From: Clostridium sp. CAG:343
Lineage (GTDB): Bacteria > Bacillota > Clostridia > TANB77 > CAG-508
Length of the DNA stretch: 32,450 bases
NCBI GenBank assembly: GCA_000431335.1
Contig: FR888048.1
Location: 3,020-35,469, forward strand
Direction of reading: 5' to 3'
Shown here: piece by piece, positions 7,673 to 15,436 of the stretch
Layout: each line of letters opens with the position of its first letter
Numbering within the stretch: the stretch's first letter is position 1
Program-made: the position numbers and the translations under genes
The notes under the pieces: model-generated
Database searches by the model: none
What the model saw: only the letters and a program-made list of their open reading frames with translations
Told to the model about the DNA's origin: nothing

Positions 7673-8878
7673 ATGGAAGAAAGAAGCCTTAGGATAACTG
7701 GAGCAGATAAAACTTTTTTTACTAAAATAACAAATGCTTTAACAAAAATGTTAATACCTACTAAAATCGGAATTAACGGAATGTTAATTTCAATAAAAAG
7801 AAATAATTTATTAAAAGCATTTGAAATCTATAATGCAGAAAATGAGAATTATAATAAAGATGAATTAGAAAAAAAATATGATACAGCATATGAGGCATAC
7901 CTTGATTCTTTAGATAAATATGTTATGGATTCTATTTATAAAAAGGTAAGAAATGGAACAGCATCTGAATTTGAGAAAAATGCTATATCAAAATATTATG
8001 AAGTAACAAGTTTAAAAGAAAAAGAATATATGGAATATAAATATAGAAAACAAAAATATTTAATAGAATTAGATTACGAAGGAATAAAAATAGGAACAAA
8101 AGAAAAATTAATAGAAAGATACAATCAATTTTATATTTCTAAAATGGATTCTCTATATAAATCAATTTTAAAGAATTATTCAATTAAAGTAGCTGATAAT
8201 ACAAATATTTATGATTCTACTAAAGAATGGATTTATACAAAAATATTTTATACATTAGAAGAGTATATAGAGAATATATTATCTTTAAAAATAAAAATTG
8301 ATTATGATCAAAACTTAAAAAATATTATTTCAGAATATGAAAAATATGAATCTTACATGGTTGGTAAATTAGATACTAGAGATAATATTGAAAAGAATAT
8401 GGTATTGTTGGGCCTAAGTAGAAAGTTATTTACTCATAGTTTACCTTTAATTGTAGCAGAACAATGTTATGAAAAACTTTTAAAAGATGCTAGAAGCTTA
8501 GTACAAGATACTAAGATTGCAACAAAAAGAGAAAAAGCATATGCTATGTTAATTAATTTAATTGAAGATTACAACATTAAATTATTATCAACTAAAGTAT
8601 ATTGGGAATCTCCAAAAGACAGAGAAGAATATAAGAAATTCTGGAATAGATATCAAGAAATTTCAAAATTAAAGGAAACAGATTTTATTGAATACATTAA
8701 ACAAAAGGAAATATTATTCATAAAAAATGATATGAAAAAATTAGATAAAGGTAAAACAGATTATACAAAACTTTTAAAATATTTTAAAAGAAAGTTAGTA
8801 GATTATGGTGCAATAAGAGAAATTAAAAATTCATATAAATCAGAAGGAAAATATATTAAAGTTAAGGAAGTAGTATAA
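7673..8878 (+). CDS. Uncharacterised helical protein between yqfD and ybeY
   Basis: I do not recognise this family. The 401-residue product is rich in Lys, Glu, Tyr and Ile, is predicted by eye to be almost wholly helical, and lacks signal peptide, membrane segments, P-loop and cysteine motifs. Repeated Lys-Tyr-Tyr and Glu-Tyr patterns suggest tandem helical hairpins or coiled coil. I start it at the ATG at 7673, ten bases after GAAGGG. A longer frame from 7640 would overlap the yqfD end and swallow that site. Its stop codon abuts the ybeY ATG, so translation of the two is probably coupled. It sits where phoH and yqfF usually stand, so it may belong to late sporulation or RNA/ribosome maturation. 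This rests on position only. The base composition matches its neighbours. Confidence 0.8.
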   Translation: MEERSLRITGADKTFFTKITNALTKMLIPTKIGINGMLISIKRNNLLKAFEIYNAENENYNKDELEKKYDTAYEAYLDSLDKYVMDSIYKKVRNGTASEFEKNAISKYYEVTSLKEKEYMEYKYRKQKYLIELDYEGIKIGTKEKLIERYNQFYISKMDSLYKSILKNYSIKVADNTNIYDSTKEWIYTKIFYTLEEYIENILSLKIKIDYDQNLKNIISEYEKYESYMVGKLDTRDNIEKNMVLLGLSRKLFTHSLPLIVAEQCYEKLLKDARSLVQDTKIATKREKAYAMLINLIEDYNIKLLSTKVYWESPKDREEYKKFWNRYQEISKLKETDFIEYIKQKEILFIKNDMKKLDKGKTDYTKLLKYFKRKLVDYGAIREIKNSYKSEGKYIKVKEVV

Positions 8879-9352
8879 ATGTTTGAAGTTGTTTATAAAG
8901 ATATTGCAGAAAAAGAAGAATATATAAATACAATAAAAAAAGTATTAGAGCAATGTTTTAAAGAAGAAAAAATTGAAAACTCAAAATTATATGTAACAAT
9001 TACATTAACAGATGGGGAAAATATAAGAAAAATAAACAAGGAATATAGAAATATAGATAAAGCAACAGATGTTCTTTCTTTTCCTATGTTTGAAAAAGAC
9101 GAGTTAGTACAAAAGATAAAAGAAAAATCATTTGAACATGAAGATGTATTAGGAGATATAGTTATTTCAATACCAAAAGTTGAAGAACAAGCTAAGGAAT
9201 ATGGACATAGTTTTGAAAGAGAATTAAGTTATATGGTGGTTCATGGATTTTATCATTTAATGGGATATGATCATATTAAAGAAGAAGATAAAAAAGAAAT
9301 GAGACCGAAAGAAGAAAAAATTTTAAACGATCTAAAGATTATAAGAAAATAA
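8879..9352 (+). CDS. ybeY: Endoribonuclease YbeY (rRNA maturation factor)
   Basis: YbeY is a zinc-dependent endoribonuclease needed for 16S rRNA 3' maturation and ribosome quality control in the cytoplasm. The 157-residue product has the usual length and the zinc-binding signature HGFYHLMGYDH with His122, His126 and His132. It also has the conserved segments NKEYRNIDKATDVLSFPM and LGDIVISI. The ATG follows directly on the stop of the unknown gene, with an AAGGAAG site inside that gene's end. The position after yqfC-yqfD agrees with conserved order in Firmicutes, though the usual downstream partners (dgkA, era) are not present here. Confidence 0.95.
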   Translation: MFEVVYKDIAEKEEYINTIKKVLEQCFKEEKIENSKLYVTITLTDGENIRKINKEYRNIDKATDVLSFPMFEKDELVQKIKEKSFEHEDVLGDIVISIPKVEEQAKEYGHSFERELSYMVVHGFYHLMGYDHIKEEDKKEMRPKEEKILNDLKIIRK

Positions 9353-9362
9353 AGGAGGAACT

Positions 9363-10430
9363 ATGGAAAAAGGTAGAACAAAAGTATTGATTGTATTATT
9401 AATAATAGTAATTATTGCAGCAGGAGGAACCTTGGCTTATAAATTGGTAAAGGATAAAAATAAAACACAAGAAGTAACAGGAGAAGAAAATGAAACTCCA
9501 ATAATAATGAAAGAAGAAAAGAAAATTAAAATTTTTAGTGGAAATGATAGACCAATTGCTGTTATGATTGACAATCATAGTGATGCGTGGCCACAAGCAG
9601 GATTACAAGATGCTTATATGGTATATGAAATTATTGTTGAAGGCGGAGAAACTAGATTGATGGCATTATTCAAAGGTGCTGATGTTGATAAAATAGGACC
9701 AGTTAGAAGTGCAAGACATTATTTTATTGATTATGCAATGGAAAATGATGCAATATATACACATTTTGGACAGAGCCCTCAAGCTGCTAGTGATATAAAA
9801 AAATACAATATTAATGATATTAATGGTATAGCTGAAGATGGAACTACTTTTTGGAGAGTAAAAGATAAAGCTGCACCACATAATGCAGTTACAAGTACAA
9901 AAAAATTATTAGAATCAGCACAAAGTAAAAAATATAAAACAACATCAACAAAAGAAAGCGTATTAAAATATACAACAGATGAAGTGAATTTAGAAAATGG
10001 TCAAGGTGCTGTTAGTGTGACAATTCCACATTCAAATTTACAAACTGTAAAATATGTTTATAATGAAGAAAGCAAAGTTTATGAAAGATATGCTAGAAAA
10101 AAAGAACAAAAAGATTGGACAACAGGAAAAACAGTTACAACTAAAAATATCATAATTACTTTTTGCGATAACTACACATTAACTGACAGTGAAAATAAAG
10201 GTAGACAAGGTTTAAAAAATATTGGAACTTTTGATGGATATTATATTACAAATGGTAAAGCAATTAAAATAAAATGTATTAAAAATTCTAGAGAAGAAAA
10301 GACAATATATCAAGATTTAGATGGAAATATAATAAATGTAAATGATGGAAATACTTTTGTTAATATTTGTCCAATAAATAGTGACGTTATTTTAGAAGCT
10401 CCAGAGACAACTGACACAAATAATACTTAA
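9363..10430 (+). CDS. DUF3048 (YerB-like) membrane-anchored protein
   Basis: The 355-residue product belongs to the DUF3048 family, whose Bacillus member is the lipoprotein YerB. It has a membrane segment at about 8-26 with no lipobox cysteine, so it is anchored by the helix itself rather than by lipid. The extracytoplasmic region shows the family motifs RPIAVMIDNHSDAWPQAGL, YEIIVEGGETRLMALFKG and IGPVRSARHYFIDYA, then a C-terminal subdomain ending around ICPINSDVIL. Function is unknown. A strong AAAGGAGG precedes the ATG. It starts 10 bases after ybeY and is 14 bases upstream of the YlbF-family gene, so it is probably co-transcribed with both. Confidence 0.88.
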   Translation: MEKGRTKVLIVLLIIVIIAAGGTLAYKLVKDKNKTQEVTGEENETPIIMKEEKKIKIFSGNDRPIAVMIDNHSDAWPQAGLQDAYMVYEIIVEGGETRLMALFKGADVDKIGPVRSARHYFIDYAMENDAIYTHFGQSPQAASDIKKYNINDINGIAEDGTTFWRVKDKAAPHNAVTSTKKLLESAQSKKYKTTSTKESVLKYTTDEVNLENGQGAVSVTIPHSNLQTVKYVYNEESKVYERYARKKEQKDWTTGKTVTTKNIIITFCDNYTLTDSENKGRQGLKNIGTFDGYYITNGKAIKIKCIKNSREEKTIYQDLDGNIINVNDGNTFVNICPINSDVILEAPETTDTNNT

Positions 10431-10444
10431 AAAGGAGAAATAAA

Positions 10445-10777
10445 ATGAATGTTTATGATACAGCTAATAAATTAGCAGGAGAAATAAAACAATCAGAAGA
10501 ATATATGAATTATAAAATGGCTAAACAAGCATTAAGTTTAAATTCTAAATTGAAAGAACAGCTACAAGAATTTGAAAAAATAAGATATGAAGTACAAGTT
10601 GAATTAATGCAAACTGGAAAAAATAATGAAGAAAAATATAAAAAAATGCAAGATTCATATTCTGAACTTATACAAGATGCAGAGGCAAAAAGGTTTTTTG
10701 AGGCAGAAACAAAATTTAATATTCTTATAGCAGATGTCAATAAGATAATTGGAGAAGCAATAAGTGACGTAATATAA
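10445..10777 (+). CDS. YlbF family regulator
   Basis: A 110-residue all-helical protein of the YlbF/YmcA family. In Bacillus, YlbF, YmcA and YaaT form a complex that steers RNase Y in mRNA processing and affects competence, biofilm and sporulation. The sequence begins with the typical short helix VYDTANKLAGEIKQSEEY. A long helical hairpin follows (about 30-80), then ERFFEAE-like EAKRFFEAETKFNIL near 78-92. It has no cysteine, unlike the Bacillus members implicated in iron-sulfur binding, so a cluster cannot be bound by this subunit alone. AAAAAGGAG precedes the ATG. Family assignment is good; the partner proteins are not in the window. Confidence 0.82.
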   Translation: MNVYDTANKLAGEIKQSEEYMNYKMAKQALSLNSKLKEQLQEFEKIRYEVQVELMQTGKNNEEKYKKMQDSYSELIQDAEAKRFFEAETKFNILIADVNKIIGEAISDVI

Positions 10778-10839
10778 TAAAAAATAGGATTGTATATAAA
10801 TAACTTTTTAAATATTAATGTTTAAAGAGTGTGATAAAT

Positions 10840-11529
10840 ATGGAATTTATAATTATAGCAATAATAGCTGTTATATTAAGCGTAATTTTAGGGATTTTAT
10901 TTGGTTATAATTTAAAAAAAGTGAAAAAAATAACTGAAAATAAGGAATTGGATGAAAAGATAAAAAAGTATCCTAATAATATAGAAATTTGTAAAAGTTT
11001 TTTAAAAAAATTAAATAATGAAAAAGTGAAAGTTGAAGAAAACAGCGATAATGAAGCTAGTTTATATATTGCAGTAACAAATAAAATATTGATTGCAAAT
11101 ATATCTAATACTTATACTAGGATACAAACAATAGCACATGAATGTTTACATTCAGTGCAAAACAGAAAGATATTAATGTTTAATTTTATATTTTCTAATA
11201 TATACATATTATACTATATAACAATATGTGTGCTAGCGATTTTTAAGATATTACCAAATAAACTAGTATTTTTAAGCATATATTTATTACTTAGTTTGGT
11301 ATATTACATGGTAAGAATTTATTTAGAAAATGATGCTATGATAAATGCTAAATATTTAGCAAAAGAATATATGGAAGAGATTAAAATATCTTCAAAAGAA
11401 GAAATTAATAAAATTGTAAAAAAATTTGGAAAAATAAACGATATAGGAATTAGATGTGTTAATTATAAATTTTTCCTGAATATTATAGTAAAATTATTAA
11501 TATTTTTAGGAATATGTATAGTAAGATAG
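10840..11529 (+). CDS. Membrane-bound HExxH zinc metallopeptidase-like protein
   Basis: A 229-residue protein with an N-terminal membrane helix (about 4-22), a short cytoplasmic or external region holding the zinc motif AHECLHSVQ (HExxH), and then two close hydrophobic helices. A second acidic motif, LENDAMINAKYLA, after those helices could give the third zinc ligand, as in gluzincins such as YugP or the M48 peptidases. A last hydrophobic segment is at the C-terminus. The HExxH lies just before the paired membrane helices, the layout of membrane-bound M48-type enzymes. I do not recognise an exact family. I prefer the ATG at 10840 to the GTG three codons upstream because the purine-rich AAAGAGTG stretch fits it better. 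A substrate cannot be proposed. Confidence 0.7.
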   Translation: MEFIIIAIIAVILSVILGILFGYNLKKVKKITENKELDEKIKKYPNNIEICKSFLKKLNNEKVKVEENSDNEASLYIAVTNKILIANISNTYTRIQTIAHECLHSVQNRKILMFNFIFSNIYILYYITICVLAIFKILPNKLVFLSIYLLLSLVYYMVRIYLENDAMINAKYLAKEYMEEIKISSKEEINKIVKKFGKINDIGIRCVNYKFFLNIIVKLLIFLGICIVR

Positions 11530-11532
11530 AAA

Positions 11533-11559
11533 AAAAGTAGAGTTTGTAACTCTACTTTT
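11533..11559. terminator. Bidirectional terminator between convergent genes
   Basis: A perfect 12-bp stem (11533-11544 with 11548-11559) with a 3-base loop sits on an A-rich left flank and T-rich right flank. It serves the plus-strand peptidase gene and the minus-strand DUF4364 gene, whose stop codon overlaps it. Confidence 0.8.
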
Positions 11560-12097
11560 ATTTGTGGTTTAATAATAAATTTAGTATTTCTGGATAAATA
11601 GATTTTGCGTTTTTATTCCAATTATCAACAATTCTTTTGGCTCTTTCTCTAGAACCAGCAAAAGTTTTAACTTCAAAGATTGTTTCACTATTTTCTACAA
11701 TTTTACATTTTATTGTGTAATTATTTTCATCTTTAGGAATGAATTCAGCAATAATAGAAGATTCTTCTTCAATTGATGCAAATTCTTTCTTGAAAATATT
11801 ATCTGCCTTTAATTTCATTATTCCTGGTAATACATCTTTTGTAAGAATATATGCAGTTTTTCCTTCAGAAGTAATTCTTATAAATTGTTCTTCTTCTTTT
11901 GTGTGTATACCTACTAACTTTGAATCAATTAAATCTGTTAAAATTTGTTTAAAATAGAAGTAATTAATGTTATTAATGGAAGTGATTATTTTAAACAAAT
12001 CATCTTGTCTAATGTCATTATCAATTAGATTTAATATATATAAAATAAGAACCTTATTTTCAGCCAAAGCAGTAGCATTATCTGAATTTGAACTCAT
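11558..12097 (-). CDS. DUF4364 family winged-helix protein
   Basis: A 179-residue protein of the DUF4364 family, common in Clostridia. The N-terminal half resembles a PadR/winged-helix fold: ENKVLILYILNLIDNDIRQDDLFKIITSI, then INYFYFKQILTDLIDSKLVG as recognition region, and ITSEGKTAYIL. The C-terminal half is a beta-rich domain ending in SRERAKRIVDNWNKNAKSIYPEILNLLL. It is probably a transcriptional regulator, but no target is known. The start at 12097 (MSSNSDN) is 8 bases from AAGGAG; an upstream alternative at 12106 overlaps that region and is rejected. It is transcribed away from ldh; whether it acts on the shared intergenic region is not shown by the sequence. Confidence 0.85.
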   Translation of the reverse strand: MSSNSDNATALAENKVLILYILNLIDNDIRQDDLFKIITSINNINYFYFKQILTDLIDSKLVGIHTKEEEQFIRITSEGKTAYILTKDVLPGIMKLKADNIFKKEFASIEEESSIIAEFIPKDENNYTIKCKIVENSETIFEVKTFAGSRERAKRIVDNWNKNAKSIYPEILNLLLNHK

Positions 12098-12130
12098 AAA
12101 TAGCACTCCTTACTTTGTTTTGTTTTTGGC

Positions 12131-12159
12131 ATTATATCATATTTTACAAAAAAAGTAAA
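12131..12159 (-). promoter_or_regulatory. Promoter of the DUF4364 gene
   Basis: Reading leftward, TTTACT (complement of 12154-12159), a 17-base spacer and a perfect TATAAT (complement of 12131-12136) lie about 35 bases upstream of the start codon. The -35 box is a partial match. Confidence 0.6.
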
Positions 12160-12198
12160 ATAATTGGAAAAAATATTTTAAAATAACTTAAATAGTGA

Positions 12199-12204
12199 TA
12201 TAAT
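12199..12204 (+). promoter_or_regulatory. Probable -10 box of the ldh promoter
   Basis: A perfect TATAAT at 12199-12204 lies 54 bases upstream of the ldh start. The expected -35 position holds only TTTTAA, so the promoter may be weak or activator-dependent. I looked for a Rex-type operator (TTGTGA-like inverted repeat), as at many ldh genes, and did not see one. Confidence 0.45.
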
Positions 12205-12258
12205 ATTTGAGCAAGAAATAAATTAATAATATATTTTTAAGAAAGGAAGTTATAATTT

Positions 12259-13215
12259 ATGAAAAAAGGAAAAGTCGTTTTAGTAGGAACAGGTTTTGTT
12301 GGAATGAGTATGGCATATTCTATGCTTAATAAAGGAGGAGTTAATGAACTTATTTTAATTGATATTGATAAAGATAAAACTATAGGAGAAGAAATGGATT
12401 TATCACATGGACTACCATTTGCACCACAAAAAATGGTAATAAAAGCTGGAGATTATTCTGATTGCAAAGATGCACAAGTAGTAGTAATAACTGCTGGAAT
12501 TGCACAAAAACCAGGACAAACAAGATTAGAATTAGCAGAAGTTAATACAAAAATAATGAAGCAAATTACAGAAAGCATAATGAAGAGTGGATTTGATGGT
12601 ATTATTATAGTAGCAAGTAATCCAGTGGATTTAATGACATATGTTGTTGCAGAAGTATCAGGACTTCCTAAAAATAGAGTAATAGGTTCAGGAACAGTTT
12701 TAGATACTGCAAGACTTCGTTATTTAATGGCAGATTATTTAAAAATATCAAGTAAAAATATTCATGCTTATATTATGGGAGAACATGGAGACTCTTCATT
12801 TGTTCCATGGGATCATGCATATGTTGGATGTAAAAAAGTAAAAGATGTTATGAAAGATAATAATCATCCTATGGAAGATTTGGAAAAAATTCATAAAGGA
12901 GTAGTTGATGCAGCTTATGAGATAATCGAAAAGAAAAAGGCTACTTATTATGGAATAGGAATGGCATTAAGCAGATTAGTAAAAGCGGTTTTAGACAATG
13001 AAAATTCTATTTTAACAGTATCAACTTATTTGAAAGATGGACAATATGGACAAGATGATATTTATATTGGTGTTCCTGCGATTATTAATAGTAATGGAGT
13101 AAGAGAATTAGTAGAATTGAATTTAAACGAAACAGAACAAGCTAAATTAAATAATAGTTGCAAATTAATAAAAGAAATGAGAGAACGATCAATAGAAAAA
13201 ATTATAAAGGGATAA
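12259..13215 (+). CDS. ldh: L-lactate dehydrogenase
   Basis: Reduces pyruvate to L-lactate with NADH, regenerating NAD+ during fermentation in the cytoplasm. The 318-residue product has the Rossmann motif VGTGFVGMSMAY (Gly10, Gly12, Gly15) and Asp35 at the end of the second strand, indicating NAD preference. It has the active-site residues Arg89, Asp149, Arg152 and His176 (GEHGDSS). Gln83 stands at the specificity position that is Arg in malate dehydrogenases, so lactate dehydrogenase is the better call. GAAAGGAAG precedes the ATG. It is flanked by its own terminator and probably forms a single-gene unit. Confidence 0.94.
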   Translation: MKKGKVVLVGTGFVGMSMAYSMLNKGGVNELILIDIDKDKTIGEEMDLSHGLPFAPQKMVIKAGDYSDCKDAQVVVITAGIAQKPGQTRLELAEVNTKIMKQITESIMKSGFDGIIIVASNPVDLMTYVVAEVSGLPKNRVIGSGTVLDTARLRYLMADYLKISSKNIHAYIMGEHGDSSFVPWDHAYVGCKKVKDVMKDNNHPMEDLEKIHKGVVDAAYEIIEKKKATYYGIGMALSRLVKAVLDNENSILTVSTYLKDGQYGQDDIYIGVPAIINSNGVRELVELNLNETEQAKLNNSCKLIKEMRERSIEKIIKG

Positions 13216-13242
13216 AAGAAGATGATTGTCATCTTCTTTTTT
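13214..13242 (+). terminator. Intrinsic terminator of ldh
   Basis: A perfect 12-bp stem (13214-13225 with 13229-13240) with a 3-base loop ends in a T6 run and overlaps the last bases of the ldh stop codon. Confidence 0.85.
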
Positions 13243-13290
13243 ATGCAATTAGTGTTGGTTAATATATCAGCAATGTTACAGGGGGGAATA

Positions 13291-14211
13291 ATGAAAGATA
13301 TATTTAAAGTAGCGATGTTACAAATGGAGAGAAGTAGTGATATAAATAATAATATTAAAAAAGGAATAAAATTTTGTAAGAATGCAAAATTGATGGGAGC
13401 GGATATTGCTGTATTTCCAGAAATGTGGAGCAACGGATATGAAATATTATTTAGAGGTCTTTTAAAAAATCAAAAGGATTTAGATATGAATAAAGTAAAA
13501 AGATGGCAAGATGAGGCAATAGATGATTCTAGTGAATATATAACAACATTTATTGATCTTGCAAAACAATTAGAAATAGCAATAGCAATAACATATTTGG
13601 AAAAAAATGATAAAGGGAAACCTAAAAATACAGTAATGATAATAGATAGAAAAGGAAATGTTATATTAAAATATTCCAAAGTACATACAGTGGATTTTAA
13701 AACAGAATTTTTTACAGAACCAGGAACAGAATTTAAAACTGCAATATTAGATTATGGCGAAGGTAAAGTGAATTTAGGAACAATGATATGCTATGATAGA
13801 GAATTTCCAGAAAGCGCAAGAATATTAATGATAAAGGGTGCTGAAATAATAATAGTTCCAAATGCATGCCTTATGACAAATATAAGATTAGAACAGTTAA
13901 AAGTAAGGGCTTATGAAAATATGCTAGGAATTGTTACTGTTAACTATTCAAATTTAAAAGGTAGATCTTCTGCATATAGCCCTATAGTTAGAGATGTTAA
14001 CAGAGATGAATGTAATAGTGAAATAATTGTAATGAATGAAAATGAAGGAATATCAATTGCAGAATTTAATTTATCTCAAATTAGAGAATATAGAAGAAGA
14101 GAATTTCATGGTGATACATATAGAAAACCATATGCATATAAAGAGCTACTTTCAAATGAAGTACAAGAAATATTTAAAAGAGAAGATTCTAGAAGATGGA
14201 AAAATATATGA
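13291..14211 (+). CDS. Nitrilase-superfamily carbon-nitrogen hydrolase
   Basis: A 306-residue member of the nitrilase/amidase superfamily, which hydrolyses carbon-nitrogen bonds of amides or carbamoyl compounds. The catalytic triad is visible: Glu44 (VFPEMWSNGY), Lys130 (YSKVHT) and Cys167 (TMICYDREFPES). The layout resembles omega-amidases or N-carbamoyl-amino-acid hydrolases, but substrate cannot be fixed by eye. The start at 13291 follows GGGGGG within 10 bases. A longer frame beginning at 13222 runs through the ldh terminator and is rejected. The C-terminal region (REYRRREFHGDTYRKPYAYKEL) is a typical family tail. The next 157 bases to the small CxxC gene hold no gene I can support. Confidence 0.9.
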   Translation: MKDIFKVAMLQMERSSDINNNIKKGIKFCKNAKLMGADIAVFPEMWSNGYEILFRGLLKNQKDLDMNKVKRWQDEAIDDSSEYITTFIDLAKQLEIAIAITYLEKNDKGKPKNTVMIIDRKGNVILKYSKVHTVDFKTEFFTEPGTEFKTAILDYGEGKVNLGTMICYDREFPESARILMIKGAEIIIVPNACLMTNIRLEQLKVRAYENMLGIVTVNYSNLKGRSSAYSPIVRDVNRDECNSEIIVMNENEGISIAEFNLSQIREYRRREFHGDTYRKPYAYKELLSNEVQEIFKREDSRRWKNI

Positions 14212-14368
14212 AATTCTAAATTATCAAAAAACTACTAATTTATTTAAAATAAAAATGGAAGAAGGTATATTTCTTAAGTTTATGGTTGAAAGAATTATAG
14301 AAATGTAGTAAAATAAATAGGAATTAAAGTATTCAACAGGCTCATTTAATTAAAGGAGGACAGCATTT

Positions 14369-14572
14369 ATGGAAAGACATTATGACTGTGAAGCATGCCA
14401 AAATAAAAATTGCAATATTTGTCCTGCATGTGGAAGAAATCCATCAATGAGGGACACAACAGACAGTTATAGAAATAGTGTGAAAAATGGTTACTATTCT
14501 AGTTCTATAATTGAAAAGAGAGACAAAGATGGAAATTTTATAGGGTATGCGTATAACAAACCTGGAGAATAA
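14369..14572 (+). CDS. Small cysteine-rich protein, possible zinc-binding
   Basis: A 67-residue protein with five cysteines in the first 21 residues: Cys7, Cys10, Cys15, Cys18 and Cys21. Two CxxC pairs spaced by four residues plus an extra cysteine suggest a small zinc knuckle or a metal-binding site. The remainder (RNPSMRDTTDSYRNSVKNGYY and a short KRDKDGNFIGYAYNKPGE tail) is polar. A strong AAAGGAGG lies 9 bases from the ATG, so it is surely translated. No family is recognised and the function is unknown. It is the last gene before the terminator that isolates the S10 ribosomal operon. Confidence 0.75.
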   Translation: MERHYDCEACQNKNCNICPACGRNPSMRDTTDSYRNSVKNGYYSSSIIEKRDKDGNFIGYAYNKPGE

Positions 14573-14579
14573 CAGTCAA

Positions 14580-14612
14580 AGCTAGATTAGTTTCTAATCT
14601 AGCTATTTTTTT
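14580..14612 (+). terminator. Intrinsic terminator before the S10 operon
   Basis: A perfect 11-bp stem (14580-14590 with 14594-14604), 3-base loop and a T7 run at 14606-14612. It ends the transcript of the small cysteine-rich gene. The stretch 14613-14729 beyond it holds no gene and only A+T-rich sequence with a small AATTGT/ACAATT palindrome. Confidence 0.85.
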
Positions 14613-14729
14613 CCCAATTTAATAATAAATACATATTATCTATATATGTTAAATGATAGTGATAAAGAGATAGAGTGAATAATACTGAAATAATTGTCAA
14701 CAATTAATAACAAATTCACTGAAAAGGTG

Positions 14730-14758
14730 TTGACATACGGAAAAAAGCATTGTATAAT
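14730..14758 (+). promoter_or_regulatory. Consensus promoter of the S10 ribosomal operon
   Basis: TTGACA at 14730-14735, a 17-base spacer and TATAAT at 14753-14758 form a perfect vegetative promoter. Transcription should begin near 14765, giving a leader of about 320 nt before rpsJ. Confidence 0.9.
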
Positions 14759-14764
14759 ATATAA

Positions 14765-15082
14765 GCATGAATTAAGCGATGAAACTAAATGTGGCTACAT
14801 CTTACGATTCCGTAAAGGTGGAGGGAACTTTAGTGGAGTATGTCATGGCAAAGACCAGGCGGTAAGTTAAGTTAACTGTGTAAAGCGAAGTGAATCACAG
14901 ATAACTTGTGCGTTGGAAGACGCATTTATAAATAGCACTTATCCCAGAATCATCATGCATATTTTGGGTTTTTATATAGGTGATATTCAAAACACCAGAG
15001 TGCGTTTTAACTTGCCACGGTAATTTTGACAGCTATGCTAGTTGTCACAAACAAAATATAAATTAAAGGAGGGAAAATTACA
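14765..15082 (+). promoter_or_regulatory. Long structured leader RNA upstream of rpsJ
   Basis: The gene-free leader holds a series of good hairpins. They include TTACG/CGTAA at about 14802-14815, a 12-bp stem with one mismatch pairing AAGTTAACTGTG (about 14869-14880) with CACAGATAACTT (about 14896-14907), and TGCGT/ACGCA around a GGAAG loop (about 14909-14924). A terminator hairpin at 14943-14973 follows, then an 8-bp stem with one G-U pair (GACAGCTA with TAGTTGTC, about 15028-15046) just before the rpsJ binding site. The base composition is clearly less A+T-rich than the surrounding spacers, typical of a functional RNA. I do not recognise a known class. The likely role is feedback control of the S10 operon by a ribosomal protein, through attenuation or translation. 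Confidence 0.65.
14943..14973 (+). terminator. Putative attenuator inside the S10 leader
   Basis: An 8-bp stem with one G-U pair (14943-14950 with 14961-14968, 10-base loop) is followed directly by T5. Because it lies between a consensus promoter and rpsJ with no gene in between, it must be read through conditionally or end a separate small RNA. Confidence 0.65.
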
Positions 15083-15409
15083 ATGGCAAACACAACAGTA
15101 GCAACAAGTGAGAAAATCAGAATAAGACTTAAAGCATATGACCATGTAGTTTTAGATCAGTCTGCTGAAAAAATAGTAGATACTGCTAAGAAAACAGGAG
15201 CAAAGGTTTCAGGTCCTATTCCATTACCAACACAAAAAGAAATAGTAACAATTTTACGTTCTCCACACAAATACAAAGATTCAAGAGAACAATTTGAAAT
15301 GAGAACACATAAAAGAGTTATTGATATTCTTTACCCAACACAAAAAACAGTTGATAGTTTAATGAAATTAGAATTACCAGCTGGTGTTGATATCGAAATC
15401 AAATTATAA
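15083..15409 (+). CDS. rpsJ: Ribosomal protein S10
   Basis: Small-subunit ribosomal protein, also known as NusE for its part in antitermination with NusB. The 108-residue product carries the S10 signature: KIRIRLKAYDHVVLDQSAEKIV, GPIPLPT, the SPHKYKDSREQFEMRTHKR loop and a C-terminal LPAGVDIEIKL. It is slightly longer than the roughly 102-residue norm because of an extra N-terminal TTVATSE. It is the first gene of the S10 operon, behind AAAGGAGGG. Confidence 0.97.
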   Translation: MANTTVATSEKIRIRLKAYDHVVLDQSAEKIVDTAKKTGAKVSGPIPLPTQKEIVTILRSPHKYKDSREQFEMRTHKRVIDILYPTQKTVDSLMKLELPAGVDIEIKL

Positions 15410-15436
15410 TAATGATTTAAAATTAAATTTCAAAAA

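Noticed and set aside
14036..14308. 90-residue plus-strand frame across the end of the nitrilase gene
   Set aside because: Mostly a shadow of the nitrilase gene. The part beyond its stop has no start codon with a binding site.
14765..14973. T-box, 6S RNA, SRP RNA or c-di-GMP riboswitch in the rpsJ leader
   Set aside because: None of the signature sequences I know for these classes is present (for example the AGGGTGGNACCGCG T-box or the SRP GGAAG apical loop in its proper stem). The leader is left unassigned.
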